This document shows positions 48,056 through 55,829 of a stretch of 64,000 nucleotides of DNA, piece after piece. Every line of letters starts with the position of its first letter. Within the stretch, counting starts at the first letter, position 1. The position numbers were made by a program, and so were the translations under genes. A model generated the notes under the pieces. That model saw only the letters and a program-made list of their open reading frames with translations. It was not told the DNA's origin and did not search any database. The stretch is from CAYRRR01 sp964426755 (GTDB lineage: Bacteria; Patescibacteriota; Saccharimonadia; Saccharimonadales; JAGQNJ01). The stretch spans positions 4,779-68,778 of the forward strand of contig CAYRRR010000002.1 in assembly GCA_964426755.1 (NCBI GenBank), written 5' to 3'.

Positions 48056-49213
48056 ATGCTAACGGTTACATCACTAAAACAAACAATTATGACTAAAATA
48101 AAATTGCTAACTAACAACGTTATTAAAACATCCAAAATAGGCTTGCTTGGGTTGGGTGCGTTGATTTTAATCGGCGGTTCGTTTGCTAGCATTAATATGG
48201 TACGAGCTCAGTCTTTACAAGATCAAATTAATGAATTAAAAAATCAAAATGCTCAAAATCGCAGTGCGGTCGAGAAATTACGACAAATTGCAACAAGCTA
48301 TCATAACGCGATAGAGGTACTTGAGCACGATATTGAGGAGACCGAGAAGGCGATCCAGGTTAGTACACAGCGCCAAGCAGAGCTTGAAAAGGCTATAGCT
48401 GAAGCCGAAGCCGAACTTGCACGTCAACAAAACCTCCTTGGTAAGAATATCCGAGCCATGTACGTAGAGGGTGATGTATCCACTTTAGTGATGCTAGCAT
48501 CTAGTAAAGACCTCAGCGAATTCGTTGATAAACAACAATACCGTAACTCTGTTAAAAATAAAATCGTCTCAACCCTTACAAAGATTAATGAACTGAAGCA
48601 TCAGCTAAAAACTCAAAAAGAACAAGTAGAAACAGAAATTAAAGAACAAAATAATAGTCGCGCACAGCTGGCCGCAGCACGGAGTGAACAGGCAAGACTA
48701 CTCTCAATGAACCAATCAGAGCAAGCAGAGTTTAATGCAAAAACGAAAGCTAACGAAGCTAAAATTCATGAATTGCAAGCCGCACAACGTGCTTTAGCGC
48801 GCAGTATTGCGTCAGGGAACTTTGTCAGTCAAGGGCCTGTTAAGCAGGGCGATACCATAGGGCGAGTTGGCAATACAGGCTTTTCGACTGGCGCTCATCT
48901 GCATTTTGAAGCCATAACTAGTGGCGGACAAGACGTTAATCCTAATAATTATATCGGTAACGGATGGATTCGTCCGGTTGAGGGTGGGTTTGTCTCGCAG
49001 GGCTATGGTGTTGCTAATAGTTGGTACGTAAAGGGGTATCATACCGGTATCGACTATGCCGGTGTTACTGGAAGGCCGGTTTTAGCTGCAGCAGATGGTG
49101 AAATTGTATGGCGCGGCTGCAAGGGTTCATGTAACGCAAGCTACGGTTACTATGTACTAATACGACATAATGATGGTATGTTTAGTCTATACGCACATAT
49201 GCAAATACCTTGA
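48056..49213 (+). CDS. EnvC-like murein hydrolase with permuted M23 domain
   Basis: 385 residues. A signal peptide ends near A51 ('SFASINMVRAQ'). A coiled coil covers about residues 52-250, interrupted by 'NIRAMYVEGDVSTLVMLASSKDLSEFVDKQ' (the FtsX-facing region in relatives). The M23 metallopeptidase motifs follow in unusual order: the C-terminal half first (GRVGNTGFSTGAHLHFE, H281 and H283), then the N-terminal half (YHTGIDYA with H329 and D333, and LYAHM with H381), where the protein stops. All zinc ligands are retained. GGAGGG is 10 nt before ATG 48056; an alternative ATG is at 48089. It sits after ftsEX, its probable activator. Confidence 0.85.
   Translation: MLTVTSLKQTIMTKIKLLTNNVIKTSKIGLLGLGALILIGGSFASINMVRAQSLQDQINELKNQNAQNRSAVEKLRQIATSYHNAIEVLEHDIEETEKAIQVSTQRQAELEKAIAEAEAELARQQNLLGKNIRAMYVEGDVSTLVMLASSKDLSEFVDKQQYRNSVKNKIVSTLTKINELKHQLKTQKEQVETEIKEQNNSRAQLAAARSEQARLLSMNQSEQAEFNAKTKANEAKIHELQAAQRALARSIASGNFVSQGPVKQGDTIGRVGNTGFSTGAHLHFEAITSGGQDVNPNNYIGNGWIRPVEGGFVSQGYGVANSWYVKGYHTGIDYAGVTGRPVLAAADGEIVWRGCKGSCNASYGYYVLIRHNDGMFSLYAHMQIP
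48404..48607 (+). repeat. 204-bp identical segment, copy 1
   Basis: Identical, as read base by base, to 49543-49746. It encodes 68 residues of the coiled-coil and hydrophobic turn region. Flanking coding sequence is clearly diverged. This pattern points to recent gene conversion or duplication. Confidence 0.93.
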
Positions 49214-49224
49214 GGTAACAGACC

Positions 49225-50379
49225 ATGAAACAAATAAAGTTGTTCGCTCACAAAGAATATAAGCACTTCAGGCGAGCTCTTTGTTTCATTGCCGTATTAT
49301 TAATGGTATGCACCAGTGGAGTTCCCGGATTGCAAAATGTGCGCGCTCAATCAATTCAAGACCAAATCCGAGCACTAGAGCGCGAGAATCAGCAAAATAG
49401 AAGTATTGTGCAGCGCTTAAGAGAAGAAGCAACCAGCTACGAAGACGCCATTAAGCGTTTGCAGGCAGAGATCGATACACTCCAGGGGCAAATTGATATC
49501 AATATATCTGAGCAAGAACGGTTAAAGAAAGAAATAGAACTTGCCGAAGCCGAACTTGCACGTCAACAAAACCTCCTTGGTAAGAATATCCGAGCCATGT
49601 ACGTAGAGGGTGATGTATCCACTTTAGTGATGCTAGCATCTAGTAAAGACCTCAGCGAATTCGTTGATAAACAACAATACCGTAACTCTGTTAAAAATAA
49701 AATCGTCTCAACCCTTACAAAGATTAATGAACTGAAGCATCAGCTACGTGGACAGAAAGAGCAGATTGATAAGTTACTTAAGCAGCAAGTTGATCAACAA
49801 GCACAGCTTGCTAGCAGCCGATCTGAGCAACGAAATTTGCTATCGTTCAATCGAACACAGCAAGCTGAATTTAACGAAAAAACTAAACATAATCAAAACC
49901 GTATCGCTGAGCTGATAGCTGCTCAGCGGCGTGCGAATGATTCGGCATCGGGCATGCAATTTATACGTGTGCCAGGAGCTGTACGGACTCATGATAGTAA
50001 CATTGACGATTATCCATACAAACACTATGGACATAGTCAAATTGATGAGCCATGTCCCGGTCCGCCACGAACGGCAGACTCAACTGACAGATGGGGTTAC
50101 TGTACGCGCCAATGCGTCTCGTATGTTGCCTGGGCGATTGAGCGATCCGGTAGGGCTGCTCCACGAGGTTGGGGAGATGCCAAGAACTGGGTATGGATGG
50201 CTCCATCAAGCTGGATTGTATCGCATCCTGCTCCGGGAGATATCGCAGTTATAACGGCTGGAACATGGGGCCATGTTATGTATGTAGAGCGAGTCGAAGG
50301 AAGTAAAATTCTTGTTTCTGAATATAATCAGCGACTTGATGGCCGTTATCGAAACGATCGTTGGCTATCAATTAGATAG
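49225..50379 (+). CDS. PcsB-like murein hydrolase with CHAP domain
   Basis: 384 residues. A signal peptide ends near 'VRAQ', and a coiled coil (about residues 43-250) is paralogous to that of the gene before it, including a 204-bp identical stretch. The C-terminal CHAP amidase or endopeptidase domain has C297 in 'YCTRQCVSYVAW' and H350 in 'WGHVMYVE', with 'HPAPGDIAVI' between. The architecture is that of streptococcal PcsB, a known FtsEX-activated hydrolase. GAGGT precedes the ATG. A second hydrolase with a different chemistry could serve the same FtsEX complex. Confidence 0.9.
   Translation: MKQIKLFAHKEYKHFRRALCFIAVLLMVCTSGVPGLQNVRAQSIQDQIRALERENQQNRSIVQRLREEATSYEDAIKRLQAEIDTLQGQIDINISEQERLKKEIELAEAELARQQNLLGKNIRAMYVEGDVSTLVMLASSKDLSEFVDKQQYRNSVKNKIVSTLTKINELKHQLRGQKEQIDKLLKQQVDQQAQLASSRSEQRNLLSFNRTQQAEFNEKTKHNQNRIAELIAAQRRANDSASGMQFIRVPGAVRTHDSNIDDYPYKHYGHSQIDEPCPGPPRTADSTDRWGYCTRQCVSYVAWAIERSGRAAPRGWGDAKNWVWMAPSSWIVSHPAPGDIAVITAGTWGHVMYVERVEGSKILVSEYNQRLDGRYRNDRWLSIR
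49543..49746 (+). repeat. 204-bp identical segment, copy 2
   Basis: Second copy of 48404-48607, in the same reading frame, 1139 bp downstream of the first. Confidence 0.93.
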
Positions 50380-50444
50380 TTATTACTAGTCTTGATGCCA
50401 AGACTTAGCTATACTTATTGCATATGGTAGGGGCAATATAACGA

Positions 50445-51644
50445 ATGGCGCCAAACAACCGGCTGCCAGCCAAAAAGCACAAACTTCTAAAACTGAGCGT
50501 AATAGTTGCGGCATTTAGCTTGGTTTTTTTAACAGGTTTCGGTGTTGGTAGTGGTCAAATATCGTTCAGCGGCAATCAATCGCATCAGACTGCGAAGCTG
50601 CCACCCAACTTAAATTATGGTTCAGTTGAGAAAATTTATGACCTTTTGCGCAAGCAATATGACGGCACACTGGAGGAAGGGGCGCTACTTGATGGATTAA
50701 AGCGTGGCATGGTTCAAGCAGCCGGTGATCCATATACGGAATACTTGTCGGCAGAGCAGGCCCGGGATTTTGATGAAGAGCTAAATGGTTCATTTAGTGG
50801 CATTGGCGCTGAACTAGGCAAAGAAGGGGATAGCATTGTTATTGTTGCTCCAATTGCTAATTTTCCGGCTCAAAAGGCAGGCTTGAAGGCTCGTGATGTC
50901 ATAGTAGAAATTAACGGTGAGTCAGCCTATGGTCTTAGTATTAGCGAGGCAGTTCAGAAGATTAGGGGTCCACAAGATACACAGGTGAATCTAAAGGTTC
51001 TTCGCAATGAAAGCGAGCCGCTAGAGTTCACAATCACACGACAGCAAATTACAGTGCCAAGTGTGGAGTCAAAAAAACTGGAGGGTAACATCGGCTATAT
51101 AAAAATTAGTCGTTTTTCAGATGATACAGCTTCACTTGCACGAGAAGCAGCCAACAGTTTAAAGGCAACAAAAATAAATGCGGTCATTCTTGATTTACGC
51201 GGTAATCCGGGTGGGCTACTTGATTCAGCAGTGGATATTTCAAGTTTATGGTTGCCCTCATCGCAAAAAGTACTTGAGGAAAAACGAGATAACGTCGTGA
51301 TAAAAACATACTACGCAAATGGCAGTCCGGTATTGCAAGGTGTACCTACTATTGTGATGATTGATGGTGGTAGTGCGAGCGCCAGCGAGATTGTTGCCGG
51401 TGCCCTAAAGGATAATAATGCTGCGACGTTGCTTGGAGATACTTCATATGGCAAGGGTAGTGTACAATCTATAGAACGTCTGTCCGATGGGTCTGCGCTC
51501 AAAGTCACGATTGCACGATGGTTTACCCCAGGCGGACGTAATATTGATAAAGAAGGTATAGAACCAGACCAAAAAATTGAACAAACAAATAGTTCAATAG
51601 AAGATAAACAGCTTGATGCAGCAATACGTGCACTACAAAAGTAA
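50445..51644 (+). CDS. C-terminal processing peptidase (S41, CtpA-like)
   Basis: 399 residues. A transmembrane signal anchor near the N terminus ('LSVIVAAFSLVFLTGFGVG'), a PDZ domain (about residues 115-200, 'GSFSGIGAELGKEGDSIVIV'), and the S41 core with catalytic Ser in 'IDGGSASASEIVAGAL' and Lys in 'SYGKGSVQS'. CtpA-type proteases trim or degrade envelope proteins, including murein hydrolases in other bacteria. The position after the two hydrolases is consistent with that. TATACT at 50411-50416 may be its promoter. Confidence 0.93.
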   Translation: MAPNNRLPAKKHKLLKLSVIVAAFSLVFLTGFGVGSGQISFSGNQSHQTAKLPPNLNYGSVEKIYDLLRKQYDGTLEEGALLDGLKRGMVQAAGDPYTEYLSAEQARDFDEELNGSFSGIGAELGKEGDSIVIVAPIANFPAQKAGLKARDVIVEINGESAYGLSISEAVQKIRGPQDTQVNLKVLRNESEPLEFTITRQQITVPSVESKKLEGNIGYIKISRFSDDTASLAREAANSLKATKINAVILDLRGNPGGLLDSAVDISSLWLPSSQKVLEEKRDNVVIKTYYANGSPVLQGVPTIVMIDGGSASASEIVAGALKDNNAATLLGDTSYGKGSVQSIERLSDGSALKVTIARWFTPGGRNIDKEGIEPDQKIEQTNSSIEDKQLDAAIRALQK

Positions 51645-51709
51645 ATCTTTAAGCGTTATCAGGAATATGGTACTATCATTGTCGTATATAAGTTTATGGG
51701 AGAAAAGAC

Positions 51710-53320
51710 GTGGCGCTGAATAAACAGCGGACTAAGTATATTTTTGTAACGGGGGGTGTGCTTTCTGGTCTTGGCAAGGGTATTTCAGCCGCTTCAATCG
51801 GACACCTCTTAAAAGCACGAGGGCTTAACGTCAACATCCAAAAATGTGACCCATATCTTAATGTTGATGCTGGCCTATTGAATCCTCGTGAACATGGTGA
51901 GTGCTTTGTGACGCACGACGGTGCCGAGACTGATCTCGATCTTGGTCACTATGAACGCTTTCTTGATCAAGAGTTAAGTAGCTCCAGCTCGTTAATGAGC
52001 GGTCGCGTATTGCTAAAGGTAATTCAGGATGAACGCGCAGGTAAATATGAAGGTGATGACGTACAGATAATTCCGCACTTTACGTCAGCTATTCAGCGAT
52101 TTATTACCGATGCAGCACAAGGATATGATGTACATATTGTTGAAATTGGCGGAACCGTAGGTGATTACGAGTCGCTTAGCTTCATTGAGGCAATTCGTGA
52201 GCTTGGAATTAGTGTTGGGCTTGAGAACTGCTTATATGTCCACGTAGTGTACCTTCCGTTTTTAGGGGCAAGCCAAGAAACTAAAACCAAGCCTGCTCAG
52301 AACTCAGTTCGAGAATTGCGCGGTTTGGGTATTAGTCCGGATATCTTAGTCGCACGGAGCGAACGTCCGGCAAACCCTAACGTAAAAAATAAACTTAGCT
52401 TGTATTCTGGCGTACCCAAAGAAGCTATCGCTTTGCTACCCAATGCCTCAAGTATTTACCAGGTTCCGCTAACGCTTGAGGATACTGGCATTGCAGATGT
52501 TATTGCTAAAAAACTTGACCTAAAAGCAAAAAAGCCCGACCTAAAACAATGGCGCCAAGTCGTCAAGCGTGCTACCACTAACCATAAGCGTAAACTGACA
52601 ATAGGTCTGATTGCAAAATATATGGACAATACCGATACCTATATTTCAGTTTTTGAAGCTCTGCGAGCCGCCGCTTGGCTAAATGATTATAATCTTAAAA
52701 TAAAATGGATCGATGCTGAAAAGTTAAAGAAAACACGCGATATTGAACGCGCACTTAAAGATGTTTGCGGCATCGTGGTGCCAGGTGGGTTCGGAACGCG
52801 CGGGCTTGAGGGTAAGATTCTAACTGCCCAATACGCGCTTAAAAACAAAATTCCCTACTTAGGTCTCTGTTTGGGAATGCAAATGGCCGTTATTGCTGCG
52901 GCTCGTAATGCTGGACATAAAAAGGCGACAACAATAGAGCTTGATCCAACAGGCGACATGCGCGTCATTGATATTATGGGTGATCAGGTAGGTAAAGAAA
53001 GCACTGGTGGCACCATGCGTCTCGGTGATTACCCCTGTAAGCTTGAAAAGGGTAGCTTGGCCGCAAAACTATATAAGACAGAAGTCATCACAGAGCGCCA
53101 TCGCCATCGTTGTGAGGCCAATAACGCGTTTCGTGATAAATACCAAACATGGGGTATTAAAGCAGCGGGCACCTCTCCCGATGGTTCGTTGGTGGAAATA
53201 ATTGAAGCGACAGACCATCCATTTTTTATAGCTAGTCAATTTCACCCAGAATTTAAATCTCGTCCCCACAAAGCGCATCCGCTGTTCAGCGGCTTTATGC
53301 AAGCCTGTGCTAAGCGTTAA
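51710..53320 (+). CDS. pyrG: CTP synthase
   Basis: Makes CTP from UTP, ATP and glutamine. 536 residues, GTG start with GGGAGAAAA upstream. The synthetase half has 'FVTGGVLSGLGKGISAASIG' (P-loop), 'KCDPYLNVDAGLLNPREHGECFVTHDGAETDLDLGHYERF' and 'VEIGGTVGDYES'. The glutaminase half has 'VPGGFGTRG', the nucleophile elbow 'YLGLCLGMQ', and the His-Glu pair in 'FHPEFKSRP'. Confidence 0.96.
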   Translation: MALNKQRTKYIFVTGGVLSGLGKGISAASIGHLLKARGLNVNIQKCDPYLNVDAGLLNPREHGECFVTHDGAETDLDLGHYERFLDQELSSSSSLMSGRVLLKVIQDERAGKYEGDDVQIIPHFTSAIQRFITDAAQGYDVHIVEIGGTVGDYESLSFIEAIRELGISVGLENCLYVHVVYLPFLGASQETKTKPAQNSVRELRGLGISPDILVARSERPANPNVKNKLSLYSGVPKEAIALLPNASSIYQVPLTLEDTGIADVIAKKLDLKAKKPDLKQWRQVVKRATTNHKRKLTIGLIAKYMDNTDTYISVFEALRAAAWLNDYNLKIKWIDAEKLKKTRDIERALKDVCGIVVPGGFGTRGLEGKILTAQYALKNKIPYLGLCLGMQMAVIAAARNAGHKKATTIELDPTGDMRVIDIMGDQVGKESTGGTMRLGDYPCKLEKGSLAAKLYKTEVITERHRHRCEANNAFRDKYQTWGIKAAGTSPDGSLVEIIEATDHPFFIASQFHPEFKSRPHKAHPLFSGFMQACAKR

Positions 53321-53360
53321 AGTATTGCGGTGTCAGATAAAGTAGGGTAGCATAAGTAAC

Positions 53361-53759
53361 ATGAATGTAAACGCAAACAATCACACAAAAAAAATTCTTT
53401 TAGTTGAAGATGACGACAGCCTAGCAAATGTCTATCTTGCTCGCTTAGAGGTTGAAGGTTTTCAAGTAAGACGAGTACCAAACGGAGAAGACGCGCTTGC
53501 GGCCGCAGTAGAGTTTAAACCAGACCTTGTACTGCTGGATGTTATGATGCCAAAAGTCAGCGGATTTGATGTGCTTGATATTTTACGAAACACACCAGAA
53601 ACCGCCAATCTTAAAATTGTGATGCTAACAGCGTTGAGCCAGGCTAACGACAAATCAAAAGCCGATCAGTTAGGTGCCGACGATTATCTTGTAAAGTCGC
53701 AAGTAGTGATTGCCGATGTTATTGAGCGCATCAAGCATCATCTTGGCGTCCACGACTAG
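53361..53759 (+). CDS. Stand-alone response-regulator receiver
   Basis: 132 residues consisting of one CheY-like receiver. The acidic pocket is 'LVEDDD', the phospho-acceptor Asp is in 'LVLLDVMMP', the Thr is in 'VMLTA', and the Lys is in 'DYLVKSQ'. All are intact, so it should be phosphorylated. There is no output domain. A cognate kinase is not adjacent; the FHA-PP2C gene follows. Output could be protein-protein interaction. Confidence 0.88.
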   Translation: MNVNANNHTKKILLVEDDDSLANVYLARLEVEGFQVRRVPNGEDALAAAVEFKPDLVLLDVMMPKVSGFDVLDILRNTPETANLKIVMLTALSQANDKSKADQLGADDYLVKSQVVIADVIERIKHHLGVHD

Positions 53760-53856
53760 ATCATTCGTATATATCAAGCTGTTTCGTACTGCTCCTTGTA
53801 ATTGGTGGTGTCTTTCTTTTGTTGATTCAAGCGGCTTCAACGGGGCTAATTAGACA

Positions 53857-53885
53857 TTGACAATAACAACAAAGTATGATAATAT
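53857..53885 (+). promoter_or_regulatory. Promoter of the FHA-PP2C gene
   Basis: A perfect TTGACA (53857-53862), 17-bp spacer, TAATAT (53880-53885). A leader of about 30 nt precedes the ATG at 53922. Confidence 0.6.
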
Positions 53886-53921
53886 ACTAATTGTTACTAA
53901 ATTAGATACTTTAGTTTTTCT

Positions 53922-55346
53922 ATGTCAAGCAACGAACCAAATCCTACCGGTCATCAACCAATTATTGATGCAAGCAACATACCGTTTGTAAATAGCGGCG
54001 ATATCATATTATCTGATCCGGAAAAAATAGAAGTTAACACCCGTGTGCTTGATCTCGGGCAGTTGACCCCAATGATAGACAGGGGGGCTTTTCATGAGGC
54101 AACTGGACTTTGGGCTGACTTGGTGGCTACAGTTGAAATAGGAAAAGATACATCCATAGGCATCATAGATCGCCGACCATATCTGAAAGATGCTGGCTTA
54201 GAGAATCTTAACTTATTTTGGACTGGAATCATGGGGGGCTCTGAGCATATGGGTTTGTCAACCAGAGCCGATGTTCTTGCTGTCGTGCTTGCGAAGAAGC
54301 AAAGCGAGGATGGCGAGGGGACGATTGATATAGTCCGTGATGTAAATGGCGCGCCAATCTATGCGTCATTGAAATCTGGTGAACCAGTAGTAGTCGGACG
54401 TGATCCGAAAGGCAGTAAGGGATTATTTGTGCCAGAAAAAGACACAACCGTCTCTCGGAATCATCTCCACCTTGATTTTCATGCAAGAACAAATTCTTTA
54501 ATAATTAAAGATCTGGAGTCAACAAACGGTTCCTACCTTAGAACCGCGGTTTCAGAATATGCAAGTCCTGAAAGATATACTGACCTCGATGAAAGGGCTG
54601 AGAATATTGCCTATTCAGCTGGCTTGCATGCCCTCAAGGGCTCTAAGGGTGACGAGTTAAAGAATAAAACAGAGCAAGCTGGTGAGTTGCATGAAGCAGC
54701 TGGGGCTGAAAGACCATTAAAGGGTGAGGATAGCTCACTTATTGATGTAACCAACGGATTATTTGGCGTTTTTGATGGGGCGGGTGGTCACGCTGGCGGA
54801 GCGGCAGCATCACAAGAAGCGGCTCGAGTAGTGTCGAGCGACGCGGACTTATGTGATCGCGTAATAATGAGCCCTGAAGAAGCTCAGAAAATCATGAAAA
54901 GTACAATGGTTCGGGCTAATGATGCAGTTACGGACCGGAGCAGTGCAGGAGTTACTACTGCTACGGTTGTAAAAATTCATAAGTGGCATGGCCGGGAGTA
55001 TGCGACATGGAGTTCTGTAGGTGATAGCCGCCTATATGTTTATAACAAAATGAATAACGAACTCCGCATGTTGTCACATGACGAGGGAAGAGGACATATA
55101 CTTTTTAATGCCATTGGTGACGGCGGGCGCACATCTGTCGATCAGATAGGGTCATTTGAGCTTTCACCCGCAGACACGTTAATGCTTTGCACAGACGGAG
55201 TAACCGGCGATTATGAAAACGATATTCTTCATGAAGATATAATAAAAAGTGCATTGTACTGGGGCGAGTCAGCATTAAAATCTGCGGAAATGTTAGTTAA
55301 TACTGCTCGAAAGCATGACGACAGAACTTGTATTGTAATACGGTAG
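53922..55346 (+). CDS. FHA domain - PP2C phosphatase fusion
   Basis: 474 residues. The first 150 have no recognised domain. An FHA phosphothreonine-binding domain spans about 150-210 ('EPVVVGRDPKGS', 'TTVSRNHLHLDF', 'DLESTNGSYL' with the conserved Arg, Ser, His and Asn). A PP2C phosphatase spans about 225-474 ('GVFDGAGGH' with D285, 'WSSVGDSRLY', 'LMLCTDGV', 'DDRTCIVI'). It should dephosphorylate Ser/Thr-phosphorylated partners bound by the FHA domain. No Ser/Thr kinase lies in the window. Confidence 0.88.
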   Translation: MSSNEPNPTGHQPIIDASNIPFVNSGDIILSDPEKIEVNTRVLDLGQLTPMIDRGAFHEATGLWADLVATVEIGKDTSIGIIDRRPYLKDAGLENLNLFWTGIMGGSEHMGLSTRADVLAVVLAKKQSEDGEGTIDIVRDVNGAPIYASLKSGEPVVVGRDPKGSKGLFVPEKDTTVSRNHLHLDFHARTNSLIIKDLESTNGSYLRTAVSEYASPERYTDLDERAENIAYSAGLHALKGSKGDELKNKTEQAGELHEAAGAERPLKGEDSSLIDVTNGLFGVFDGAGGHAGGAAASQEAARVVSSDADLCDRVIMSPEEAQKIMKSTMVRANDAVTDRSSAGVTTATVVKIHKWHGREYATWSSVGDSRLYVYNKMNNELRMLSHDEGRGHILFNAIGDGGRTSVDQIGSFELSPADTLMLCTDGVTGDYENDILHEDIIKSALYWGESALKSAEMLVNTARKHDDRTCIVIR

Positions 55347-55381
55347 CTTGTTGCTACGCTCAGGATAAATTAAATAGACAA

Positions 55382-55654
55382 TTATTCAACGGTGACTTCA
55401 GTGCGAGGGACTGACTTGCCAGTAAAAAGTCGAATTTTACGGGTCTTAAATGCAACAATGCCATCTTTGGCTGCATGAATGGTAAAGTTACGGCTCATGT
55501 ACGTGCCGTTACCAGGCCGTTTAGTAGCACCAATTTGACGAACAATCACTTGGCCGTTTTTAACTTTTTGACCACCAAATAACTTAACACCTAACCGCTG
55601 TCCCGGGCTATCGTGAACGTTTTTACTTGAACCACCTGCTTTAACTTTACTCAT
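55382..55654 (-). CDS. rpmA: 50S ribosomal protein bL27
   Basis: 90 residues. 'AGGSSKNVHDSPGQRLGVKLFGGQKVKNGQVIVRQ' is the bL27 core; the N terminus 'MSKVK' reaches toward the peptidyl transferase centre. No cleavable Firmicutes-type N-terminal extension is present. The ribosome-binding site AGAGG is 5 nt from the ATG and can be masked by the leader (see the leader entry). Converges with the FHA-PP2C gene. Confidence 0.94.
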   Translation of the reverse strand: MSKVKAGGSSKNVHDSPGQRLGVKLFGGQKVKNGQVIVRQIGATKRPGNGTYMSRNFTIHAAKDGIVAFKTRKIRLFTGKSVPRTEVTVE

Positions 55655-55659
55655 TGTAA

Positions 55660-55813
55660 CCTCTTGCCAGTCAGCCTACTTGTCGGCAGAGTCGACAACT
55701 CTGCTGGCTTCTTGGTATATATCGGTGTCAGAAGCTACGGTGCTCGTGCATCGTGTGAATATACGACTTACTGCGCGCCTTACTCCTTCCTTGATATATA
55801 TCCAAGCAAGAGG
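55660..55813 (-). promoter_or_regulatory. Structured leader of rpmA able to mask its ribosome-binding site
   Basis: In the minus-strand RNA, CCTCTTGC (55813-55806) is the exact complement of GCAAGAGG (55667-55660), which contains the rpmA ribosome-binding site. The intervening roughly 140 nt contain a GCAGAGT/ACTCTGC hairpin and a short CTTGG/TCAAG hairpin. This could be a bL27 autoregulatory leader or a thermometer. No other gene lies in 55655-55829. Confidence 0.5.
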
Positions 55814-55829
55814 CTAAAATACTGGGTTG

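Noticed and set aside
48830..49213. Plain truncation of the M23 protein by a frameshift
   Set aside because: After the stop at 49213 no other frame continues the M23 sequence before the next gene starts at 49225. The missing half is present upstream, so permutation explains the data better.
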